Source of the DNA: a virus
IMG/VR virus record: IMGVR_UViG_3300017783_000166
Coordinates: 1 to 26,956 of that record
Length of the DNA: 26,956 bases
Direction: 5' to 3' (one strand)
Below the pieces are notes generated by a model. That model was given only the letters and a program-made list of their open reading frames with translations, searched no databases and was not told the DNA's origin. This document shows, piece by piece, positions 7,931-14,134 of this stretch. The translations under genes and the position numbers were made by a program. The first letter of the stretch is position 1; each line of letters starts with the position of its first letter.

Positions 7931-9088
7931 ATGTCAGATAAGTTAAACGAAAAGTTTGGGGAGCTTGTAACTGAAGCTGGAATTATTGTTGAAGCGGGGG
8001 ATCCTATGCCAACCGTAACAGCCGCAGTAATTCCTGGCGGTCAAGGTTCTTCTGCTCCTGGTCAAGTTAAAGATGCTCAAACCAGAGGCGGTGCTCAAGA
8101 TCCTCAGCCAACAGTTACAACTCAGGCAGTTGCTCCTTACCAACAGACTTCAGGCACCGATTTAGGTGGTCCTCGTCCAGACGGAAACGACGAAGGCGAA
8201 GATAATCCTGGTGCTAAGGCCGCTGCACCCGTATCTCAGGTAACTGGTGATGCACAACAGCGTCCTAATGGATCTGGAAAAGACGAGCCTTCTGGTTCCA
8301 CACCGAAGTTTGGTAGCGATATTGCTTACGGAACTTCTGAAGGTCCAGACGTTTCATATCCTATCAGTCCTTCTTATGAAGAGATTGACTTATCTGGCGA
8401 CGTTGCTGCTCTTACCGAAGGCGAAGAACTTTCTGAAGACTTCAAAGTAAAAGCAAAAACTATTTTAGAAGCTGCTGTTAAGTCTAAATTGACTGAAGAA
8501 GTAGCAAAACTACAAGAAAAATTTGACGCATGTGTTAACGAAAAAGTAGAAGAAGTTAAGTCTGCTCTTGCAGAGGAAGTTTCTGGCACTGTTAACTATG
8601 CTATCAATACTTGGGTCGAGTCCAACCAAGTTGCCATTGATCGTGGTATTCGTAATGAGATCACTGAAGATTTCATTGCTGGTCTTAAAAATCTCTTCAC
8701 CGAGCACTACATCAACATCCCCGATGAAAAGGTTGATGTTGTAGAAGGTTTGGCAGAAGATCTTCGTACGATGGAGGAACGCCTTGACGAGCAGGTCAAA
8801 GCAAATGTTGAATTAAATAACCGTCTTGCTGAGTCAAACAAAGATATTATTCTGAATCAAATTTCAGAAGGTCTTGCAGACACTCAAAAAGAAAAACTTG
8901 CTTCTCTTGCTGAGGGCGTAACTTTTGAATCGGTAGAGAAATTTACCGAGGCAGTTAAGACTCTCCGTGAGTCATATTTCCCTCAGACAGCTGCTACAGC
9001 AGAAGCAACTGATGAAACTCCAGTAGAAAGCGAGGATTGCTCACCACAAATGGCAGCATACCTCAACGCTATTACTCGCTGGAAGTAA
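7931..9088 (+). CDS. gp22: Major prohead scaffolding core protein (gp22)
   Basis: The scaffold shapes the prohead and is then destroyed by gp21. At 385 residues it is clearly longer than T4 gp22 (269). The extra length is an N-terminal low-complexity part (about 22-145) rich in Gly, Pro, Gln, Thr and Asp. The rest is mostly charged helix/coiled coil (about 150-345) including DFIAGLKNLFTEHYINIP, a typical gp22 segment. Several (L/I)xE followed by A/G/S sites are visible (for example after Glu21, Glu163 and Glu180), fitting extensive digestion by gp21. The C terminus (MAAYLNAITRW) is capsid-associated in relatives. GAGGA lies 8 bases before the ATG. Confidence 0.93.
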   Translation: MSDKLNEKFGELVTEAGIIVEAGDPMPTVTAAVIPGGQGSSAPGQVKDAQTRGGAQDPQPTVTTQAVAPYQQTSGTDLGGPRPDGNDEGEDNPGAKAAAPVSQVTGDAQQRPNGSGKDEPSGSTPKFGSDIAYGTSEGPDVSYPISPSYEEIDLSGDVAALTEGEELSEDFKVKAKTILEAAVKSKLTEEVAKLQEKFDACVNEKVEEVKSALAEEVSGTVNYAINTWVESNQVAIDRGIRNEITEDFIAGLKNLFTEHYINIPDEKVDVVEGLAEDLRTMEERLDEQVKANVELNNRLAESNKDIILNQISEGLADTQKEKLASLAEGVTFESVEKFTEAVKTLRESYFPQTAATAEATDETPVESEDCSPQMAAYLNAITRWK

Positions 9089-9093
9089 TAAAT

Positions 9094-9101
9094 CATAAAT
9101 A
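9094..9101 (+). promoter_or_regulatory. Late promoter octamer CATAAATA (for gp23)
   Basis: CATAAATA is 39 bases before the capsid ATG; GGAG (9131-9134) provides the ribosome site. Confidence 0.75.
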
Positions 9102-9140
9102 ATCTATAAAGAATCTTACTTTTTTTAATCGGAGTTACAA

Positions 9141-10547
9141 ATGTTTAACGCATCACAACTCCAGGAAAAGTGGGCTCCTGTTCTTAATCATGGTGAGGCT
9201 CCCTCCATCGGTGATAAGTACAAACAGGCAGTTACCGCTGTTCTCCTGGAAAACCAAGAAAGAGCAATCCGTGAAGAGCGTGGCATCCTCAATGAGGTTG
9301 CTGTAAACTCTCTCGGTGCTGGCACTGTAGACCCCGCAGGTTCTGCACTTTCTTCAGCTAATACTCAAGGTCTTGCTGGTTTCGATCCTATCCTAATCAG
9401 TCTCGTCCGTCGTGCAATGCCTAACTTGATGGCATATGACGTATGTGGCGTTCAGCCTATGTCTGGTCCTAACGGACTTATCTTCGCAATGCGTTCACGC
9501 TACGAAGATCAGAACGGCGAAGAGGCACTGTTCAACGAGCCCGACACTGGATTCTCTGCAGCACATGACGCTACTAAGGGTGCTTATACCCCTAGAACTG
9601 GCGCTGGTGTTGGTGGCGATTCCGAAGGCAACAACCCTGCTCTCCTTAACGATTCCTCCGCTGGCACCTACGAAGTAGGTCGTGGCATGGCTCGTGAAGA
9701 TCTTGAGCGTATGGGCGAGTCGGATCGTCTGTTCCGTGAGATGTCATTCAGCATTGAGAAGACTTCTGTGACTGCAAAGTCCAGAGCACTCAAAGCAGAA
9801 TACACCTTGGAACTGGCACAAGACCTTAAGGCAATCCACGGTCTTGATGCAGAGCAGGAGCTCGCTAACATTCTGTCTAGCGAAGTCCTTGCTGAGATCA
9901 ACCGTGAAGTCGTTCGTACCGTCTACACCGTTGCTAAGAAAGGTGCTCAGAACAACGTTGCTAACGCTGGTATCTTTGACCTAGACGTTGACAGCAATGG
10001 TCGTTGGTCCGTTGAGAAGTTCAAAGGACTTCTGTTCCAAATCGAGCGTGACGCAAACGCAATTGCACAAGACACTCGTCGTGGCAAAGGCAACTTCCTC
10101 ATCTGTTCTGCAGACGTTGCAAGTGCTTTGGCAATGGCAGGCGTACTTGACTACTCTTCAGGTCTTTCAGGCGCTGGTGGTCCTTCCATCGGTCAGGTTG
10201 ATGACACTGGTAACCTTGCAGTTGGTACTATCAACGGTCGCATTAAGGTCTTCATTGATCCTTACTCTGCTAACGTTTCCGACAAGCACTACTACGTCAT
10301 CGGATACAAAGGTACTTCACCTTATGACGCTGGACTATTCTACTGTCCTTACGTTCCTCTCCAGATGTTGCGTTCGATCGATCCTAGCACCTTCCAGCCT
10401 AAGATCGGTTTCAAGACCCGCTACGGCATGGTCAGCAACCCATTCGTCACCACTAACGGTGCATACAACGGTACTCCTGATGGCGAAACGCTTTCTGCGA
10501 ACGCCAACATGTACTACAGACGCACCCAGGTTATCAACCTTATGTGA
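9141..10547 (+). CDS. gp23: Major capsid protein precursor (gp23)
   Basis: This protein builds the icosahedral head. The 468 residues (T4: 521) show the T4-type signature FDPILISLVRRAMPNLMAYD, then CGVQPMSGPNGLIFAMRSRY and NEPDTGFSA, and the C-terminal RYGMVSNPF region. A candidate maturation site for gp21 is LNE|V at Glu52, in the region where T4 gp23 is cut after Glu65; homologues would settle it. Base use is markedly more GC-rich than in neighbouring replication genes (34 G/C in 60 at 9661-9720), fitting codon adaptation for very high expression. Promoter and GGAG site are upstream and a terminator lies downstream. Confidence 0.98.
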   Translation: MFNASQLQEKWAPVLNHGEAPSIGDKYKQAVTAVLLENQERAIREERGILNEVAVNSLGAGTVDPAGSALSSANTQGLAGFDPILISLVRRAMPNLMAYDVCGVQPMSGPNGLIFAMRSRYEDQNGEEALFNEPDTGFSAAHDATKGAYTPRTGAGVGGDSEGNNPALLNDSSAGTYEVGRGMAREDLERMGESDRLFREMSFSIEKTSVTAKSRALKAEYTLELAQDLKAIHGLDAEQELANILSSEVLAEINREVVRTVYTVAKKGAQNNVANAGIFDLDVDSNGRWSVEKFKGLLFQIERDANAIAQDTRRGKGNFLICSADVASALAMAGVLDYSSGLSGAGGPSIGQVDDTGNLAVGTINGRIKVFIDPYSANVSDKHYYVIGYKGTSPYDAGLFYCPYVPLQMLRSIDPSTFQPKIGFKTRYGMVSNPFVTTNGAYNGTPDGETLSANANMYYRRTQVINLM

Positions 10548-10588
10548 TCCTGGTTGTTGTGGGGCAGGATGTCCCACATGTCCATTCA

Positions 10589-10614
10589 GACCTCCTTCAA
10601 GGGGGTCTTTTTTT
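10589..10614 (+). terminator. Intrinsic terminator after gp23
   Basis: GACCTCC (10589-10595) pairs with GGGGGTC (10601-10607), seven pairs with one G-U, across a TTCAA loop, and is followed directly by seven T. It lies 42 bases after the capsid stop and separates the morphogenesis genes from the small-gene block. Confidence 0.88.
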
Positions 10615-10619
10615 ATGGA

Positions 10620-10627
10620 TCTAAATA
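10620..10627 (+). promoter_or_regulatory. Possible variant late promoter TCTAAATA
   Basis: TCTAAATA follows the terminator by a few bases and precedes the ATG at 10655 by 27 bases. It departs from NATAAATA at the second base; the same NCTAAATA form occurs at 13119. The position after a terminator supports a promoter here. Confidence 0.4.
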
Positions 10628-10654
10628 ACTATGGATGATTTTTTGCTATGACTT

Positions 10655-10855
10655 ATGACTTACAAACCATACTCGCCAGAATGGCACAGATACAGATACT
10701 TAAAAGAAGCAATTGATAAGTATATTGACGACTACGTTGACACTGATACTATCATGAATGATATCTTAGGCGTTGTATGTGACCGCCAAGAAAAAGCACA
10801 CGCTGAGTATCATAGATTAGAAGAACTAGAAATGAAACTTGACTTTAGAGACTGA
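10655..10855 (+). CDS. 66-residue conserved hypothetical protein
   Basis: The product is helical and charged, with Tyr-rich start (YKPYSPEWHRYRYLKEAID), an acidic middle and an RQEKAHAEYHRLEELE helix. No domain is recognised; small proteins of this appearance follow gp23 in T4-like cyanophages. An overlapping ATG at 10648 is in another frame and leads nowhere. It begins the run of ten small genes after the capsid terminator and is separated from the next start by a single base. Confidence 0.7.
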   Translation: MTYKPYSPEWHRYRYLKEAIDKYIDDYVDTDTIMNDILGVVCDRQEKAHAEYHRLEELEMKLDFRD

Positions 10856-10856
10856 C

Positions 10857-11171
10857 ATGTTATCTACTCAATACAGACTACGACTTGAATTTATCTGTAA
10901 GAAGATCGCTAACAAGGAGGAAGTTAAATTAGAAGATATGATCTGGGTGGAGAAACTCGCTAAGAGACACACCACTGCCAGGGACTGGTTGAAACAAGCT
11001 CGCCGTCAGGCAGCGCAGGACATCCAGGAAGGCACCATAGATGATTTCATGAATAGAATGGGGTTGGGCGATCCTGACCCCTCTAATCACCGCACAAGGT
11101 TCGATGGTGCGGATGATATTAAAGACTGGTTTCAGCAAGACAAACCTGATGATTGGAGACAACGTGACTGA
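10857..11171 (+). CDS. 104-residue conserved hypothetical protein
   Basis: ATG at 10857, one base after the preceding stop, is preferred to an upstream in-frame TTG at 10839. The product is a basic-then-acidic helical protein: YRLRLEFICKKIANKEEVKL, then a Trp/Arg-rich segment (RDWLKQARRQAAQDIQEG), a likely hinge (MGLGDPDPSNHR) and a Trp-Asp rich end (DWFQQDKPDDWRQRD). It has no recognisable enzyme motif or membrane segment. Function is unknown. It overlaps the following short gene by 8 bases. Confidence 0.7.
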   Translation: MLSTQYRLRLEFICKKIANKEEVKLEDMIWVEKLAKRHTTARDWLKQARRQAAQDIQEGTIDDFMNRMGLGDPDPSNHRTRFDGADDIKDWFQQDKPDDWRQRD

Positions 11172-11295
11172 TTTTATTTGTGTCCCCATGTGGGACCCCA
11201 TTTACGAGATGATGCGCTATCATTGGGTGCATAAGTCAGAAAAGGATCCTACCCAATTTGCCAAGAATCTTAATCCAGAGCAAGAACTGCTATGA
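11164..11295 (+). CDS. 43-residue hypothetical protein (GTG start)
   Basis: The open frame extends upstream to ATGs at 11149 and 11104, but those lie deeper inside the previous gene. GTG at 11164 has GGAG (11155-11158) five bases upstream, so it is the best-supported start. The 43-residue product begins VTDFICVPMWDPIYEMMRYHW, then a Lys-rich end with NLNPEQELL. It is aromatic- and Met-rich but too polar at the end for a membrane anchor. I do not recognise it. Its stop overlaps the next ATG (ATGA), as elsewhere in this operon. Confidence 0.5.
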   Translation: MTDFICVPMWDPIYEMMRYHWVHKSEKDPTQFAKNLNPEQELL

Positions 11296-11591
11296 GTAGT
11301 AAGATGCTATTCCTAGTTGACATTGGTAATGGTAGATGTGTCAGTCACGATGGGTACATTCAAATTGGTATTTTCTCTCATAGTGTAGAGAAGCACCTTG
11401 AGTTGTGTCCCGAACAAGAATGGCAGGTTACTTATTGGATGCCAGATCCATTCTGCATCAGATATCCAAGACCTAATTATCAGCATACTATGAAGGCGAA
11501 CGAAGGTTCTCCTAAGACTGATAATGCTACTGATAGTCGTCCTAGAGACTTCCCAGACCAAGCAACGAATCGACTTGAGAGAACATTATGA
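11292..11591 (+). CDS. 99-residue hypothetical protein
   Basis: The N-terminal half (about 1-66) looks globular, with beta-like segments (MLFLVDIGNGRCVSHDGYIQIG) and a Trp/Pro-rich stretch (WQVTYWMPDPFCIRYPRPNY). The last 30 residues are polar and probably disordered. Two internal cysteines occur but no CxxC pair. No family is recognised. The start overlaps the upstream stop by 4 bases (ATGA) and its own TGA overlaps the next ATG, so translation is probably coupled through this part. Confidence 0.65.
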   Translation: MSSKMLFLVDIGNGRCVSHDGYIQIGIFSHSVEKHLELCPEQEWQVTYWMPDPFCIRYPRPNYQHTMKANEGSPKTDNATDSRPRDFPDQATNRLERTL

Positions 11592-11803
11592 TGAATATTA
11601 TTGTCCCGATGAGAATAACTGGTAGTATCCTAGTGATTACTGCCTACTTTGTTGTTCTTCACATTAATACAACTCTTGGAGTTGCATTACATTTTGTTGC
11701 AGATATGATTTCAGTCCCATATTTTGTACGGACAAAATCGTGGGATGTGGTTATAATGCTTATGTTCCTCCTAGCAATCAGCTTTAGTAAACTTTTAGTA
11801 TGA
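11588..11803 (+). CDS. Small two-helix membrane protein
   Basis: The 71-residue product has two hydrophobic segments, about 10-37 (TGSILVITAYFVVLHINTTL and on) and 53-71 (DVVIMLMFLLAISFSKLLV), joined by a short loop with a conserved-looking YFVRTKSWD. It should sit in the host inner membrane. Similar small membrane proteins occur in T4-like cyanophages, from memory, without a known role; lysis timing, superinfection exclusion or transport are possible but not supported by any motif. ATG at 11588 or 11591 could be used; both are in frame. Confidence 0.75.
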   Translation: MMNIIVPMRITGSILVITAYFVVLHINTTLGVALHFVADMISVPYFVRTKSWDVVIMLMFLLAISFSKLLV

Positions 11804-12312
11804 ACATTTTTGTTACCGATGAATCGCCTTGGCAATCTGCTCAGGTTCTACCTGACAAGCACATCGTCAAGATGCCTCTAGAGACCTGCCAGATGCTCTC
11901 TATAGTCGCCTCAGACAAGTGGGGGCATGGTTATGGCACATTGCCTAAGAAAGACGGTACACCCTATGCTACGGACAAGGGAGCGTTCCGTAATCACCCT
12001 TGCACTATCTGGGCAAACGAAACTAGGTCAAACGCTAGATGGTTGCTTACTCATGGTATTGCATTATGTGAAGAGTATTTCACTCGATATGGTAAATGCC
12101 ATAGTTGCTTCAAGACTCTCATTGCTGCTGATGAAATTATTCCTTATGTAGCATGGGGCGATCACACTCCTTTTGTTCGTGCAATGCCAGAGGAGTATAA
12201 GTGGGATGATAGTATTTCTACTATCGATGCTTATAAGATGTACATTGCATCTAAACCATGGGTATCTGACAACTACCTAAGACTGCCACATCGTAAACCT
12301 GATTGGATTTGA
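11800..12312 (+). CDS. Conserved 170-residue protein, function unknown
   Basis: The N terminus MNIFVTDESPWQSAQ, then LPDKHIVKMPLETCQMLS, belongs to a widely spread phage and bacterial family I recognise by pattern but cannot assign a function. Further invariant-looking residues are KGAFRNHPCTIWA (about 60-72), NARWLLTHG and RYGKCHSC. His, Asp, Lys and Cys richness hints at an enzyme acting on nucleic acid or nucleotide, but no classical catalytic motif is seen. Some homologues may be labelled DNA-repair proteins; the sequence does not resemble T4 DenV. The start overlaps the membrane gene's stop by 4 bases. Confidence 0.75.
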   Translation: MNIFVTDESPWQSAQVLPDKHIVKMPLETCQMLSIVASDKWGHGYGTLPKKDGTPYATDKGAFRNHPCTIWANETRSNARWLLTHGIALCEEYFTRYGKCHSCFKTLIAADEIIPYVAWGDHTPFVRAMPEEYKWDDSISTIDAYKMYIASKPWVSDNYLRLPHRKPDWI

Positions 12313-12354
12313 TGTGGTCATGTTTCATATATACATACAAATTAGGAATTTATT

Positions 12355-12552
12355 ATGGCATTATCCAGTTCAGTTGAAAAATCACTTGAGGAGGCAACCT
12401 CATCATTACGTAATGCCCTAGCATTTGCTGCTAGACAAGAACGTCCACTAGTTTGCACACAAATTGCTAAACTACTTACTGATATTGAAAGTATAAATTC
12501 TTTTGATGAACTTCTCGATACACTTGACAGTTCATTAAATGAAAAAAATTAA
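12355..12552 (+). CDS. 65-residue conserved hypothetical protein
   Basis: A short helical protein (SSSVEKSLEEATSSLRNALA, ARQERPLVCTQIAKLLTDIE, FDELLDTLDSSL) of two or three amphipathic helices, resembling small conserved cyanophage proteins. Function is unknown. It follows a 42-base gap, the only one in this run of small genes; that gap has TAGGA 8 bases before the ATG and an AT-rich stretch (TATATACAT, 12328-12336) that might be a weak -10 element. The 3' end overlaps the following gene by 14 bases. Confidence 0.7.
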   Translation: MALSSSVEKSLEEATSSLRNALAFAARQERPLVCTQIAKLLTDIESINSFDELLDTLDSSLNEKN

Positions 12553-12772
12553 TATCACTCCTCAAACATATATCGATATGAATGAGGAGTTTGTTGAGGA
12601 AAATATTCCTTTCCGAATTGCTGTTCCTACACAAGAGGCAATCGATAAGTGGCAAGCGCAACCACCACAACATATTGGTGTTGTTCATGAACATGATATG
12701 GTTGCTGCAATGTGGGCAGAGCACAATAGAATAGAGGAAGAAAAAAAACTACAACTCGAGCTTGATTTATGA
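12539..12772 (+). CDS. 77-residue hypothetical protein
   Basis: The 77-residue acidic product begins KKINITPQTYIDMNEEFVEE and has a middle with His residues (HIGVVHEHDMVAAMWAEHNR) and a charged Leu-rich end (EEEKKLQLELDL). No known motif is visible and no membrane segment. It overlaps the upstream gene by 14 bases and the next by 4 (ATGA), which supports a real, coupled gene. It may interact with other proteins of this cluster, but that is only inferred from arrangement. Confidence 0.62.
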   Translation: MKKINITPQTYIDMNEEFVEENIPFRIAVPTQEAIDKWQAQPPQHIGVVHEHDMVAAMWAEHNRIEEEKKLQLELDL

Positions 12773-12963
12773 AGGACTTTAATACACCAGGATCCAATAA
12801 AAGTTGGATGGATGAAGGATTTAAAAAATATATTGTTGCATGGCAACTCGAAAACGTTCGTAATGTTTTAGATGGAGAATTAACACACTACATCTGTACT
12901 GATAAAAAAACAACTCACGAAAAAATTGTAATCGAATACAACCACAAGAAAAAAAATGATTGA
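12769..12963 (+). CDS. 64-residue hypothetical protein
   Basis: The product starts KDFNTPGSNKSWMDEGFKKY, has a mixed middle (IVAWQLENVRNVLDGELTHY) and ends in a run of Lys/His/Asn (EYNHKKKND). It is small, soluble and basic. No family is recognised. It overlaps both neighbours (ATGA at each end), in keeping with the rest of the small-gene operon. Confidence 0.6.
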   Translation: MKDFNTPGSNKSWMDEGFKKYIVAWQLENVRNVLDGELTHYICTDKKTTHEKIVIEYNHKKKND

Positions 12964-13123
12964 TAAAGAAAAATGGAATAGAGGTTTAGATCTCTTCATC
13001 GAAAGTGTTCACAAACCAGATCCTAAGTTAAGAGGATGTGCTCATAATCAAGAATGCTATCACGAACTTATGTGGGTTAGAGACAACGTTCTTGAGTATC
13101 TAGAGACTATACGATACCGCTAA
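12956..13123 (+). CDS. 55-residue hypothetical protein
   Basis: ATG at 12956 overlaps the end of the previous gene by 8 bases and the frame runs to TAA at 13121-13123, giving 55 residues. The composition is protein-like: DKEKWNRGLDLFIESVHKPD, a segment with GCAHNQECYHEL containing two Cys and two His that might bind a metal, and a C-terminal helix (RDNVLEYLETIRYR). No family is recognised. Its stop codon forms part of the candidate late promoter CTAAATA, the same arrangement as for gp17, gp20 and gp67-like. Confidence 0.6.
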   Translation: MIDKEKWNRGLDLFIESVHKPDPKLRGCAHNQECYHELMWVRDNVLEYLETIRYR

Positions 13124-13126
13124 ATA
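13119..13126 (+). promoter_or_regulatory. Possible variant late promoter GCTAAATA
   Basis: GCTAAATA overlaps the preceding stop and lies 22 bases before the tail-protein ATG. It has the same NCTAAATA deviation as 10620 and the same distance as the gp17 promoter. Confidence 0.45.
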
Positions 13127-13132
13127 GTTAGT

Positions 13133-13145
13133 AGCTTGGGAAGCT
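13133..13145 (+). repeat. Small hairpin just before a start codon
   Basis: AGCTT (13133-13137) and AAGCT (13141-13145) are perfect complements with a GGG loop, and a flanking T-G wobble extends the stem. The hairpin ends 3 bases before the ATG at 13149, where a ribosome site should be. No Shine-Dalgarno is otherwise visible. Confidence 0.5.
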
Positions 13146-13148
13146 GAC

Positions 13149-13661
13149 ATGACAGCACAGTGGTATGAAGAGCAACTAGAAAACAGGAACTATCTTATTC
13201 CATCAGGTTTTAAGTTAGATCTTGAGTTGTTTCCCTCTGTAGATTTCTTGTGTCAATCTACAAGTCTCCCAGACATCACAGTTCCTTCTACCGAGGTTCC
13301 TACCAGATTCCGTAGTTTCAATATCGTAGCTGGTGGTGGTGTTTCTTATGGAGACTTTACAGTTTCTTTTATAATCGATGAACAATTAATTAACTACAAA
13401 TCAATTCACAAGTGGATCAGGCAAAATGGTGCTTCGGAAGAGCACATGCCTACAATGGAACCACAATACTCTAGTGGTCGTTTGTTAATACTTACATCTC
13501 AATACAATGTCAATCATATTATTGACTTTGAAAATTTATTTCCAGTATCATTAACGCAACTAGATTTTGATGCTACTGCTACAGATGTAGATTATATTAC
13601 TGCTTCGGCTACATTTAAATTTTCCAATTTTACTATACGTGATCAAAACTTTAAAGTATGA
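13149..13661 (+). CDS. gp3: Tail-tube-fold protein, probable tail completion protein (gp3)
   Basis: The 170-residue length fits T4 gp3 (176), which caps the tail tube and stabilises the sheath, and T4-like cyanophages place a gp3 call between gp23 and uvsY. The sequence itself resembles the tube protein: LCQSTSLP (34-41), EVP (49-51), Asp77 and Trp89, matching LCKSAALP, EVP, Asp87 and Trp99 of gp19 with nearly the same spacing. So the fold call (tube-like) is stronger than the specific role; a gp54-like or second tube subunit is the alternative. The 3' end overlaps uvsY by 4 bases. Confidence 0.7.
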   Translation: MTAQWYEEQLENRNYLIPSGFKLDLELFPSVDFLCQSTSLPDITVPSTEVPTRFRSFNIVAGGGVSYGDFTVSFIIDEQLINYKSIHKWIRQNGASEEHMPTMEPQYSSGRLLILTSQYNVNHIIDFENLFPVSLTQLDFDATATDVDYITASATFKFSNFTIRDQNFKV

Positions 13662-14134
13662 AATTTGAAACCCTCGTTAAAACTTTTGAACACATTAAAC
13701 AGGAGTGGTCAAAAGATACTGAAATTGACTTTGAATTTAAAAATAAATCTTACTCAGAAGATCTAGCAAAGTTGTCCTTGGAGATTCCTTTCCAGCACAA
13801 CAAGTATCTCAATCACTACACAGATCTTACACAAATTAAAACTTCTCTAGAATTTGAAGTACGCAAATTAGTTAGAGAAAAAAGAGAATACTATGGTGGT
13901 GAAGCAGAAGCAAAAATTTATGCTGCCAAACCTTTTGGTTCGTATATCAAGACTGCAGAAAAAATGAAAGTCTACATGGAATCAGATGAAGATATTATTA
14001 ACATAGAAGGTAAGATTAAATATATTGAACAGATGATGTATTATCTTGATCAAGTTCTGAGAATGATTGCTCAACGTAATTATCACGTAAAGAATGCAAT
14101 TGAATGGGAAAAATTTATTAACGGTGACAAGTAA
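13658..14134 (+). CDS. uvsY: Recombination mediator UvsY
   Basis: UvsY helps load the UvsX recombinase on single-stranded DNA coated with SSB. The product has 158 residues (T4: 137) and is helical and charged. The segment KLVREKREYYGGEAEAKIYA (about 70-89), followed by a Lys-rich region, is the UvsY core for DNA binding and oligomerisation; a long C-terminal helix (IKYIEQMMYYLDQVLRMIAQ) would support the hexamer. It directly precedes uvsW with a one-base TAATG overlap, the conserved T4 order. UvsX is not in this window. Confidence 0.93.
   Translation: MKFETLVKTFEHIKQEWSKDTEIDFEFKNKSYSEDLAKLSLEIPFQHNKYLNHYTDLTQIKTSLEFEVRKLVREKREYYGGEAEAKIYAAKPFGSYIKTAEKMKVYMESDEDIINIEGKIKYIEQMMYYLDQVLRMIAQRNYHVKNAIEWEKFINGDK

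Noticed and set aside
10547-10577. ATCCTG...CAGGAT and GTGGG...CCCAC pairings after the gp23 stop
   Set aside because: These alternative stems are short or have long loops and no T-run; the real terminator is at 10589-10614.
9988-10638. Long open frame of about 216 codons in another + frame within gp23 and past its end
   Set aside because: It lies almost wholly inside the capsid gene, has Ser/Leu/Thr-biased composition typical of a shifted frame and has no ribosome site or recognisable family.
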